Below are positions 1 through 6,197 of a stretch of 11,252 nucleotides of DNA, piece by piece. How positions within the stretch are numbered: the stretch's first letter is position 1; every line of letters begins with the position of its first letter. Source of the DNA: Thermoprotei archaeon (GTDB lineage: Archaea > Thermoproteota > Thermoprotei_A > Sulfolobales > Desulfurococcaceae); contig QMWW01000020.1 of NCBI GenBank assembly GCA_003661825.1, positions 1-11,252 on the forward strand, in the 5' to 3' direction. The notes beneath the pieces were generated by a model that was not told the DNA's origin, ran no database searches, and saw only the letters and a program-made list of their open reading frames with translations. The position numbers and the translations under genes are program-made.

Positions 1-37
1 GCTAAAAAACAAGCAATATAAACTTTCCCTCCAATCA

Positions 38-310
38 TCAAAATATTTTCAGCCCTCTTAGAAAAGGCGAGCCTCCATACCTGTAGACGATCATCGATAA
101 AACCCACAGCAGTATGCTTGATCCCTGGAAAACTATCCCGTAGCCAAAGAACTCCTGTATACCGGGTGAGAGAACTATAATGGGTACCGTTAGTATAAGC
201 GAGACAATGAACTTCCTCTTAAACTCCTCAACCATCGCGGCATGGTTGTATTCATGTTTACCTGTAGTATGTGTAGTCGCCTCTACTTCGTGATCGCTCC
301 CTTTTCCCAA
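38..310 (-). pseudogene. Truncated CopB-type copper-transporting P-type ATPase, N-terminal remnant
   Basis: The 90-residue product resembles only the extreme N-terminus of CopB-like heavy-metal P1B-type ATPases. It has a His-containing lead (residues about 7-24), a basic stretch EEFKRKF (28-34), a first membrane helix (about 35-55, with VPIIVLSPGIQEFFGYG) and a second one ending in YGGSPFLRGL. Intact family members are about 650-750 residues long and go on with further helices, the CPx motif, the DKTG phosphorylation site and the ATP-binding domain. Here two consecutive TGA stops follow the GLKIF residues, and none of the three minus-strand frames down to the left edge looks like the next part of CopB. 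I therefore read it as a broken gene rather than a small protein. The start is a TTG with GAGAGG 8 nt upstream, so it may still be transcribed and translated. It is divergent from thiI. The family call rests on recalled motifs. Confidence 0.55.
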
Positions 311-353
311 TATATGTTCCTCTCGTGTAGGGATGATAACTGATATAGCAATG

Positions 354-365
354 TTATAATTTATA
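354..365. promoter_or_regulatory. Shared AT-rich core promoter between the ATPase remnant and thiI
   Basis: The 12-nt block TTATAATTTATA is TATA-like on both strands. On the plus strand its centre lies about 24 nt before the thiI ATG at 383, which would give a leaderless or nearly leaderless thiI transcript; no strong ribosome site precedes that ATG. On the minus strand the same block predicts a start near 335, leaving a leader of about 25 nt that contains GAGAGG ahead of the TTG start of the ATPase remnant. This is inferred from spacing only. Confidence 0.45.
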
Positions 366-382
366 CCTTACTGGGGTAGGAT

Positions 383-1621
383 ATGAGGGCAGGATCTAGT
401 AGCTGGGTAGTACTTGTGCGTTATGGAGAGATAGGGATTAAGGGGGAAGCCACTAGAGCGCGCATGGAGAAGTTACTAGTTAAGAATATAAAGGATGCTC
501 TAGCGCGAAGCAACCTAGACTATGTTAGAGTAGCCAGACTGTATGGAAGAGTGGTTGTGGAGAGCTATAGAAGCGAGGAAGAAGCTGAATCAGCCGCTAG
601 TACCATAGCTCGCGTCATGGGTGTAGTAAGCTCGTCGCCAGCTTACAGAGTAGAGTACGGGGATCTAGAGGAACTAGTCGATAAAGCAGAAGCCTTCTTT
701 AGGAATAGAATACGGGGATCTAGATTTGCAGTTAGAGCTAGAAGGTCTGGATCAGAAGCTTTTACAAGCATGGATCTAGCCAGGCTACTAGGCGAGAAAC
801 TAAGGGGATCTACGGGGTTAAGTGTTGACCTCGAAAACCCAGATTACACAGCCTATGTTGAAGTACGCGGTAAGAATGCTTTCTTGTACGACTCCGTCAT
901 CAGAGGGCCTGGAGGCCTACCGATAGGTAGTGAGGGACGCGTACTTGTGCTCTTCTCTGGAGGTATAGACTCGCCTGTTGCTAGCTGGTACTTGATGAAG
1001 CGTGGGTGTAAAACGGATTTTGTCCTATTCGATCTTGGAGGCGAGGACCAAGTAAACAGTGTTCTCGCCGTAGCGTATGCTCTAGTCTCTAGATGGGGTT
1101 ATGGATACAACCCGGTAATGTACGTTGTAGATTTTAGAGAAGTGGCAACACGTATCGTAGCTAGTGTACCGGAGGAGTACATTGTGATCATTCTGAGGAG
1201 GTTAATGATGAGGACAGCATCTATTCTTGCAGAGAAAATCAAGGCTAAAGCTATAGCTACTGGTGAGAGTTTGGGTCAAGTAGCTTCTCAAACCTTGGAT
1301 AATATGTATGTTATAGATAGAGCATCTAAGCTACCGGTTCTAAGACCGCTTGTAGGATTTGATAAAGAGGAGATCACAAGTATGGCGAGAAGCATAGGAA
1401 CATACGAGTACTCGGTTAAGGTGAGAGAGTACTGCTTACTAGGCGCGCGAAAAGTAGTTACGCACTCAAACATAGACAGGGTTTCTAGAATAGAGAGACA
1501 GCTTGGAATCATAGATAGAGAGCTTGAAGAGCTCGTAGAAAGGGCCCGTTCTATCAGGATCTGGAACCTCGAAATAGAGGAATTGGGCAGAGAAAGCGGT
1601 AGAGAAAGGTGCATGCTCTAA
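383..1621 (+). CDS. thiI: tRNA 4-thiouridine sulfurtransferase ThiI, archaeal type without rhodanese domain
   Basis: The 412-residue protein should adenylate U8 of tRNA and insert sulfur to make 4-thiouridine; in some organisms ThiI also serves thiazole synthesis. Domains in order are an N-terminal ferredoxin-like region (about 1-60, with VRYGEIGIKG), a THUMP domain (about 65-165) and a PP-loop ATP pyrophosphatase domain with SGGIDSP at 192-198. The length fits archaeal ThiI, which lacks the C-terminal rhodanese domain of the E. coli enzyme. One cysteine, C351 in REYCLLGAR, lies where ThiI proteins carry a catalytic cysteine; I see no nearby CxxC pair of the kind described in methanogen ThiI. 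The ATG is chosen because it follows the TATA-like box by about 24 nt and the family N-terminus begins right after it. It is convergent with the helix-turn-helix gene. The nearby desulfurase and TusA genes make a local persulfide supply likely, but that link is inferred. Confidence 0.93.
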   Translation: MRAGSSSWVVLVRYGEIGIKGEATRARMEKLLVKNIKDALARSNLDYVRVARLYGRVVVESYRSEEEAESAASTIARVMGVVSSSPAYRVEYGDLEELVDKAEAFFRNRIRGSRFAVRARRSGSEAFTSMDLARLLGEKLRGSTGLSVDLENPDYTAYVEVRGKNAFLYDSVIRGPGGLPIGSEGRVLVLFSGGIDSPVASWYLMKRGCKTDFVLFDLGGEDQVNSVLAVAYALVSRWGYGYNPVMYVVDFREVATRIVASVPEEYIVIILRRLMMRTASILAEKIKAKAIATGESLGQVASQTLDNMYVIDRASKLPVLRPLVGFDKEEITSMARSIGTYEYSVKVREYCLLGARKVVTHSNIDRVSRIERQLGIIDRELEELVERARSIRIWNLEIEELGRESGRERCML

Positions 1622-1655
1622 CGAGAGATTCTGGGCGGTGATCCCTGCTCAAGTA

Positions 1656-2042
1656 TCAGCCGAAGACTCTCGGACAGATCCTGCATTTCTCAATATCTAT
1701 ACCTGGTTCTAGTCTCTTATGGTACTTGCACAGTTTTCTGCTTGCAAATATGTGGAGAGTTAGCTTTACTAGTTCCTCCTCTACAATGTATCGATCCGCT
1801 TCACCGCTCATAGCTTTGAAAGCTATTCCCTTAATACTTTCTCTCACCGTGCTATCTTCTGTGAAATCCATAGACGATCCTCGCTCCCCTCTTAGGTACC
1901 TAGATACGAGTGAATACGATATACCGAGTATGCCAGCTATTTCTCTCACCGACAACCCGTTGTTCCACAGCTCCTCAACTAAAAGCCTCCTGATCGATGG
2001 TAGCACGTATCGAGCCGCTAGTTCGAAGAGGCTCTTCTTCAA
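1656..2042 (-). CDS. Small HTH transcriptional regulator with C-terminal cysteine motif
   Basis: The 128-residue protein has a helix-turn-helix at about residues 25-52 (GLSVREIAGILGISYSLVSRYLRGERG), followed by an alpha-helical part and a C-terminal CKYH...CRIC cluster (about 104-124) that could bind a metal or sense redox state. The arrangement (basic N-terminus with RYVLPSIRRLLVEEL, Xre-like HTH, terminal Cys pair) matches a family of small predicted archaeal transcriptional regulators (COG2522-like, from memory). The start is a TTG immediately after the stop codon of the DUF438 gene, with no spacer, so the two genes are probably cotranscribed and translationally coupled. That context suggests that the regulator works with the hemerythrin/PAS protein, perhaps in a redox or gas response. 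It may also control its own operon through the palindrome at 3361-3372. The regulator role is well supported; the signal and targets are unknown. Confidence 0.75.
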   Translation of the reverse strand: MKKSLFELAARYVLPSIRRLLVEELWNNGLSVREIAGILGISYSLVSRYLRGERGSSMDFTEDSTVRESIKGIAFKAMSGEADRYIVEEELVKLTLHIFASRKLCKYHKRLEPGIDIEKCRICPRVFG

Positions 2043-3366
2043 CTAGAGCACCACTACGCTCTTCTTAATCCTCTCTACGTTCTCAACTATATCGGTTAGA
2101 TCCTCGACGATCTCGAGGACGCCTATTATTTCCCCCGCTCTATTCCTGACCGGCGCTATGATCACCCTCATTACTCTATCCCCTAATCGAGTCCAGAACT
2201 CTTTGTAGGGTTCTCTACCACTAAGTACTTCATCTGCGGTTTTCTTTACGAGTTTCTCAAGCCGTGGTGGGTGGCAGTACTCGATCCTTCTCCCTATAGT
2301 CGTCTTTGTTCTAACGAACCCTTCGCTAAACGAGCTCCTTGTATAGAACTTTATCCTGTAGTCTTTGTTAGCGAAAGTTATCTCTAGAGGTAGTGCTCTA
2401 AGTACTCCTTCAACTTCTTCCTTGGATAAAAACCTTGTTTCGTACTCGTGATCACCATGTTTCCTAATAGCGTACTCGTCGGGTTTCACTCTCCCTCCTC
2501 TAACTAGGCTTTTGATCTCGGGTGGTAGTTTTTCTATCTCTTCGCTAGTAATAGCTCCACTAATCATGTACGGGTATATGGGCTTGGAAGAGGGTTTCCA
2601 CTCTCTATCACCTGTATCTACTAGCCAGCCGATTTCATCAGCGTGTACCGCTATTGTAGCCCACTCTCCTTCACTGAATAGAGCGTGTATAGCTGGTACA
2701 GGATCTTATTCTCTCTAAACACTACTTCTCCTATCTCACGAGCTATATCTAGAGCTAGTCTACCGGCTTCTCCCATGAGCTCTACCTTACCCGTCTTGAG
2801 TGCTTCAGTAGCTTTTTCGTAGAAATCCCTAAGATCTGTAATGATCTTGTCCTCTCTACCCCATAGTACTCTCGGTACGGCGGTGATCCCCCTCTTCTCT
2901 AGATAGGGGAATACCAGCATCTGTATCTTCTTGTGGTGCAGCTTAATTCTTCTCAGCTCTCCAGTAATTCTAAGCATGTTCTCTAGAAGCTTACGGGCGG
3001 CTTCAGGCTTGTTAGCACTGATAAGCTGTGCAGCGTATAGTCCCAGAGCTCTTGCTCTCTTCAGTATCCACTTGTTCTCCCTCATAAACAAGTCTATCGG
3101 GTGTCCTCGTGGTACGTTCTTTAGCTCGTGCTTCTCGATGTTTCTCTAAACAGAGCTACGTGGAGATCACAGAGCTTTAGAATCTCTTCTACTTCAACGC
3201 ATTCACTTATCAGCTGTTGTTCAATAAGAGGTATCTCGAACGGAGATACGGTACTAAGTACTTCTCTGAACTTTTCTTTTAATTCGTCTACGCTAGCGCC
3301 TCTATGTAGTTCTCCTAGAATACTCTTTACAATCTCTACCTTATCTCTCAGCTTCTCTTTTGACAC
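2043..3366 (-). pseudogene. DUF438 / hemerythrin-like / PAS sensor protein, split by two -1 frameshifts
   Basis: Three consecutive minus-strand reading frames together make one ordinary DUF438-family protein of about 441 residues. Piece 1 (3366 to about 3142, GTG start) is the DUF438 domain, with SPFEIPLIEQQL and KLCDLHVALFRE. Piece 2 (about 3142-2699) is the hemerythrin-like part, with NVPRGHPIDLFMREN, VFPYLEKRGITAVPRVLWG and FRENKIL. Piece 3 (2699-2043) continues with FSEGEWATIA and a PAS domain (FANKDYRIKFY, CHPP, GEIIGVLEIVEDLTD). The family order is continuous if the frame moves back by one base near 3142 (a run of three A, expected four) and near 2699 (one G, expected two). No other stops occur, so the damage is recent or is a sequencing error. 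In the hemerythrin part some usual ligands look replaced: HxxxE reads HHKKIQ and WGxHDE reads WGREDK. Proteins of this kind are thought to sense redox state or gases. The HTH gene follows directly. Confidence 0.8.
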
Positions 3367-3372
3367 GTGTCA
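3361..3372. promoter_or_regulatory. Perfect 12-bp palindrome over the DUF438 start, candidate operator
   Basis: TGACACGTGTCA is its own reverse complement and covers the GTG start codon of the DUF438 gene (3366-3364). The TATA-like box on the minus strand lies at about 3393-3403, so the predicted transcription start (near 3371) also falls within the palindrome. A repressor bound here would block transcription initiation, a common archaeal arrangement. The obvious candidate is the HTH protein encoded at the end of the same operon. I did not find a second copy in the window. The palindrome is seen directly; the operator role is inferred. Confidence 0.4.
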
Positions 3373-3392
3373 ACATCTAGTCCTTTGCTATC

Positions 3393-3403
3393 AATATATA
3401 TTC
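3393..3403 (-). promoter_or_regulatory. TATA box of the DUF438-HTH operon
   Basis: On the minus strand the AT-rich run AGAATATATAT lies about 32 nt before the GTG at 3366. Allowing 25-27 nt to the start site puts transcription initiation near 3371, which gives a nearly leaderless mRNA. No Shine-Dalgarno-like motif precedes the GTG, in keeping with this. Confidence 0.45.
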
Positions 3404-3552
3404 TTTAAAACAATTTACAATTTCAAAACCATTTCAGTGGGGATGAGGCTGGGAGCTTACTTTATCCATAATACTTACTAATTAATTTACTGGTAGTGCA
3501 GAGGAGTGTTCAGCTAAGAGGAAACTAGGGAGAGAGGAAGCGTTGCATCTCT
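3404..3552. other. Intergenic region without a recognised gene
   Basis: Between the DUF438 promoter and the tusA stop lie about 150 bases with no convincing coding frame. The left half is AT-rich; the middle holds TCAGTGGGGATGAGGCTGGG on the plus strand, and the right half is purine-rich. I looked for C/D-box motifs (RTGATGA, CTGA), tRNA arms and direct repeats and found no convincing set. It may hold the 3' untranslated region of the tusA operon or an unrecognised small RNA. Confidence 0.3.
3516..3540 (-). terminator. Pyrimidine-rich tract after tusA, possible terminator
   Basis: About 12 nt past the TAA of tusA the minus strand carries a C/T-dominated run (CTTCCTCTCTCCCTAGTTTC and onward). 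Archaeal RNA polymerase often stops on pyrimidine- or T-rich tracts without a hairpin. This one has few long T runs, so the call is weak. Confidence 0.25.
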
Positions 3553-3783
3553 TTAGGTCTTTATGACTATCCTCCAGTGCTTATTTTCTCTCTTAACGGT
3601 AACTTCTGTAACGTCTAGTAGCTCTACAGCTTCTTTAATAGTCTTCATACACTCCTCTATATCCGTTAAGACTACGAGCTCCTTGTTCTCGCCTAGGTTC
3701 GAAAGGGTTTTCACCGTTTTTATCAGGGGACCTGGACAAGGCTCTCCACGAAAATCCATTACCTTCTCATCCACGCATCTCAC
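3553..3783 (-). CDS. tusA: TusA/SirA-family sulfur carrier protein with CPxP motif
   Basis: The 76-residue protein has the typical TusA shape: beta-strand VMDFRGEPCPGPLIKTVKTL (about 8-27), a middle strand ELVVLTDIEEC and a terminal strand HWRIVIKT. The motif C16-P17-G18-P19 supplies the persulfide-carrying cysteine. TusA proteins accept sulfur from a cysteine desulfurase and pass it to tRNA thiolation or molybdenum cofactor pathways. Two further cysteines (C3, C45) are present. The GTG start overlaps the TGA of the upstream E1-like gene in a GTGA, so the two are translationally coupled. Position as the last gene of the desulfurase-E1-TusA operon suggests that it takes sulfur from that desulfurase. 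Family assignment is firm; the partner is inferred from the operon. Confidence 0.88.
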   Translation of the reverse strand: MRCVDEKVMDFRGEPCPGPLIKTVKTLSNLGENKELVVLTDIEECMKTIKEAVELLDVTEVTVKRENKHWRIVIKT

Positions 3784-4850
3784 CCTTTATTCACTAGCCT
3801 ATCTAGTACGAGCGACTTGTAAACTCTATATGCGTACTCTTCGTCTATAGTGCCATCGATTATCGCTCTCCCATCGCTGAACAACACCATTGATACCATA
3901 TCGCTTATCTTGATTTTAGCTGTATACGGGTTTACCGAGAGTACCTTGGCCTTATCTACTCCCTCTACGTACTTGTAGAGGTCTATCCTGATCTTCTTCG
4001 GAGGCATTACTTCTACTGCATTAGAGCCACATATCCTTGTAGCTTTCTCTACTGCTACATCCTCTCTTAGGAACTCGTACTTCTTGTAAACGCATGAAGG
4101 ACACTCCGGGTTTCTCTTGACTCTTACCTTGTCTATATCTAGGGTTTTCCCATTGACTATGTAGAAGGTGCTGTAATCGTCTAGTATGCCGAGTATGTGT
4201 TTTAGAACTAGGGTAGAGGAAATAGACGCAATAAAGGCTATTGCAGTACCTACTGCTCCAAGTATCTCGCAGGCATCTCTACGTTCTTCTCTCTCAACCA
4301 TTCTAGCTGGTATTACGCAGCGCAGACAAGGACCTTTACCCGGATTTATAAAGAGTACGTTTCCATACCATGAAGCAAATCCAACGAAAACCCAGGGTTT
4401 ACCGAGCTTGATAGCTGCATCGTTGATTATGAAGCGTGTACGTAAGTTATCGGTTCCATCTACTACTACGTCTACATCCCGTATTAGCTCCTCTATATTG
4501 CTCGGAGTTACCCTAGTGATCACGGGGTCAACCTCTATCGCTGGATCTATCTCTTTCAGCTTACTAGCACAGGCTACTGCTTTCGGTAGTGCTTGCTTAG
4601 CATCGCTGTAAGTGTACAAGTGAGTTCTCGGAAGGTTGCTGATGTCCACAAAGTCCTTATCAACCAACCTAATGAAGCCTACTCCAAGTCTAGCTAAGAG
4701 CTCTGCCTGTGAGGTACCAGTTGCTCCACAGCCTATTACAGCTACTCTAGCCTCTCTGATCTTCTTAAGCCCGCTTGCACCTATTCCCTCTACTAGTATT
4801 TGGCGGGAAAACCTCTCTATGATCTCCGGTGTGTAGAGCTGGGTTTTCAA
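3780..4850 (-). CDS. E1-like adenylyltransferase, ThiF/MoeB/HesA family
   Basis: The 356-residue enzyme should activate the C-terminal glycine of a ubiquitin-like carrier (ThiS, MoaD or archaeal SAMP) with ATP, as the first step towards a thiocarboxylate or protein conjugate. Seen features are the N-terminal ERFSRQILVEGIG, the nucleotide-binding GCGATG at 40-45, D64, the SNLPRTHLYTYSD loop (71-83), DGTDN at 131-135, the zinc-binding pairs CLRC (175-178) and CPSC (250-253), and C194 in DACEILGAVGT at the place of the ThiF/MoeB cysteine. A C-terminal region of about 80 residues (from CGSNAVEV) ends in FSDGRAIIDGT, as in other stand-alone family members. The start is TTG, 22 nt past the desulfurase stop; no in-frame ATG lies upstream. 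It overlaps tusA by 4 nt. No ubiquitin-like carrier is encoded in the window, so the real substrate cannot be told. Confidence 0.88.
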   Translation of the reverse strand: MKTQLYTPEIIERFSRQILVEGIGASGLKKIREARVAVIGCGATGTSQAELLARLGVGFIRLVDKDFVDISNLPRTHLYTYSDAKQALPKAVACASKLKEIDPAIEVDPVITRVTPSNIEELIRDVDVVVDGTDNLRTRFIINDAAIKLGKPWVFVGFASWYGNVLFINPGKGPCLRCVIPARMVEREERRDACEILGAVGTAIAFIASISSTLVLKHILGILDDYSTFYIVNGKTLDIDKVRVKRNPECPSCVYKKYEFLREDVAVEKATRICGSNAVEVMPPKKIRIDLYKYVEGVDKAKVLSVNPYTAKIKISDMVSMVLFSDGRAIIDGTIDEEYAYRVYKSLVLDRLVNKG

Positions 4851-4872
4851 CCCAGAACCCTTCCCATCACTA

Positions 4873-6096
4873 CTATGGTTTAATCGAGCTTAATTTACGC
4901 AACCTATCAACGGCTCTGGGGATCTGGTCTAGAGCGTACTCTATATCGTCTACAGTATGATACCTAGTTATCTTAAAGAGTATGCTTCCATGCGCTTCTT
5001 CGTGTTTCCTCCCAATGGCTAGTAGCACATGACTGGGCTCGAGTATTCTACTGCTACATGCGCTTCCACTGGATACGTATACTCCTCTAAGGCTAAGCTC
5101 TATTGTGAGCGCTTCTCCCTCGATGTATAGAAAGCTCAGGTTGAGGTTATCTGGTACACGCTTGCTTCCAATGGGTCCATTGACTAAGAAGTCCTCGACC
5201 CTATCCGTGATCCCCTTAAGCAGCCTGTCTCTAAGGTTGGCGACGTACCTCATCTTGTCCTCCATATTATCTAGAGCAAGCTCTGCTGCTTTACGGAATC
5301 CAACTATAGCTGGTATATTCTCTACTCCAGGCCAGTAGGGTTGAGTACTTAGCGCACCGTGTAGTATCTTCTCGATCTTAACCCCCTCTCGAACGTAGAG
5401 AGCTCCAGCACCCTTTGGACCGAGTATTTTATGGCTACTTAGAGTCAGTAGATCTATTTGTAGCTTATTGACATCTATCGGTATCCTAGTATAGGCGTCT
5501 ACTGCGTCTGTATGGATCAAGGTATTGGGGTTTTTGTCCTTCACGATCTCGGAGATCGCTTTTATAGGCTGGATAACCCCTATCTCGTGGTTAACCATCT
5601 GTATGCTGACTAAAAGCGTGTTTTCATCGATAAGGGATTCTAGGATATCTAGGTCTACGAACCCCTCTCCATCAACTGGTACCTGCACTACTTCGAACCC
5701 CTGCTTAGCTAGCTCGCTCGCAGGGAGTAATACGCTGTAGTGCTCTATAGCCGATACAACGATCTTCTTTCCACGGCCTCTATTAGCTAGAGCTGAGCCT
5801 ATTATCGCTAGATTATTTGCTTCTGTACCGCTATGGGTGAAGAAAAGCTCTTGTTCCCCAGCTCCAATGCTGCTGGCTATGAAGCTCTGCGCTTCTAGTA
5901 GCGCTTCCAGCGCTTCCCATCCCGGCTTATTCGTTATCGAGGGATGCCCATAACCGTGTCTGTTGAAGTATGGAAGCATAGCTTCAACTACTTCTGGTGG
6001 AACCCAGCCGCTATTCTCTAAGTCGAAGTATACCTCGCGCTGGGGCCTTCCATGAGCTTTTAGAAGCTCTTTGACCCTAGAGACCTCGCTACTCAT
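4873..6096 (-). CDS. IscS/NifS-like cysteine desulfurase (class V aminotransferase), atypical motifs
   Basis: This PLP enzyme should remove sulfur from cysteine as an enzyme-bound persulfide. Counting from the chosen ATG (407 residues), it has THSGTEANNLAI, AIEHYSV, the PLP lysine K223 in SSHKILGPKGAGALYV, and C347 in SGSACSS, the mobile-loop cysteine of group I enzymes. Several usual motifs differ. The N-terminal Y-D-N-A-T-T stretch reads FDLENSGWVP. The PLP-side DAxQ reads DAVD (D200 for Gln). The GGGxERGxRxGT loop reads HGALSTQPYWPGVEN. The ATG at 6096 is preferred over the upstream TTG at 6111, because GGAGGAGAT sits 4 nt before it and the TTG lies within or next to the predicted transcript start. 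It is first in an operon with the E1-like gene and tusA, and is divergent from sufS. The fold is certain; a different or narrower substrate than cysteine is possible. Confidence 0.85.
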   Translation of the reverse strand: MSSEVSRVKELLKAHGRPQREVYFDLENSGWVPPEVVEAMLPYFNRHGYGHPSITNKPGWEALEALLEAQSFIASSIGAGEQELFFTHSGTEANNLAIIGSALANRGRGKKIVVSAIEHYSVLLPASELAKQGFEVVQVPVDGEGFVDLDILESLIDENTLLVSIQMVNHEIGVIQPIKAISEIVKDKNPNTLIHTDAVDAYTRIPIDVNKLQIDLLTLSSHKILGPKGAGALYVREGVKIEKILHGALSTQPYWPGVENIPAIVGFRKAAELALDNMEDKMRYVANLRDRLLKGITDRVEDFLVNGPIGSKRVPDNLNLSFLYIEGEALTIELSLRGVYVSSGSACSSRILEPSHVLLAIGRKHEEAHGSILFKITRYHTVDDIEYALDQIPRAVDRLRKLSSIKP

Positions 6097-6100
6097 ACTG

Positions 6101-6109
6101 ATCTCCTCC
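6101..6109 (-). promoter_or_regulatory. Strong ribosome binding site fixing the desulfurase start
   Basis: On the minus strand GGAGGAGAT matches the anti-Shine-Dalgarno complement GGAGGTGAT at eight of nine positions. It lies just upstream of the ATG at 6096-6094. The longer reading from TTG at 6111 would start before this site and is therefore unlikely. Confidence 0.7.
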
Positions 6110-6130
6110 AAGCGGTTGCCGGTATAACAC

Positions 6131-6141
6131 TGTTATAAATT
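6131..6141 (-). promoter_or_regulatory. TATA box of the desulfurase-E1-tusA operon
   Basis: The minus strand reads AATTTATAACA here. About 26 nt downstream of its centre is position 6110, which gives a leader of about 14 nt that just includes the ribosome site at 6101-6109. The leader length agrees with that predicted for sufS on the other strand. Confidence 0.5.
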
Positions 6142-6150
6142 TGCTAAACA

Positions 6151-6160
6151 CAATATATTG
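6151..6160 (+). promoter_or_regulatory. TATA box of sufS, within a 10-bp palindrome
   Basis: CAATATATTG is a perfect palindrome and the best TATA-like block upstream of sufS. Adding about 26 nt from its centre gives a start near 6182, just before the AGGTG at 6186-6190 and 16 nt before the TTG at 6198. The two operon promoters lie within about 20 bp of each other, so one bound regulator could affect both. Confidence 0.45.
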
Positions 6161-6185
6161 CCTAAGACACTATTATAGTCTAAGC

Positions 6186-6190
6186 AGGTG
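6186..6190 (+). promoter_or_regulatory. Ribosome binding site that decides the sufS start
   Basis: AGGTG lies 7 nt before the TTG at 6198. The longer reading from TTG 6141 would begin upstream of the sufS TATA box and adds a Cys/Tyr-rich lead not found in SufS proteins, so 6198 is preferred. Confidence 0.5.
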
Positions 6191-6197
6191 TTTAAGC

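Noticed and set aside
330..350. C/D-box-like motifs GATGATA and CTGATA
   Set aside because: The two lie almost adjacent, leaving no room for a guide sequence, and fall in a promoter/leader region.
1288..1614. 108-residue minus-strand open frame inside thiI
   Set aside because: It is serine/leucine-rich shadow coding opposite a well-conserved gene, with no family resemblance.
1726..2046. Plus-strand open frame opposite the HTH gene
   Set aside because: Shadow of the HTH gene; the Ser/Leu-rich composition is typical of antisense frames here.
2043..2567. Stand-alone PAS protein starting at ATG 2567
   Set aside because: The frame stays open upstream to about 2699 and carries the conserved family sequence linking hemerythrin and PAS parts, so the ATG is internal to a longer broken gene.
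2690..3150. Programmed -1 frameshifting in the DUF438 gene
   Set aside because: Neither junction has a canonical X XXY YYZ heptamer or an evident downstream structure, and two shifts in one gene would be required; recent mutation or sequence error is simpler.
3128..3481. 117-residue plus-strand open frame reaching into the intergenic gap
   Set aside because: Mostly antisense to the DUF438 domain; the part in the gap has no promoter, ribosome site or recognisable domain.
4186..4611. 141-residue plus-strand open frame inside the E1-like gene
   Set aside because: Antisense shadow of a gene with all catalytic motifs in place.
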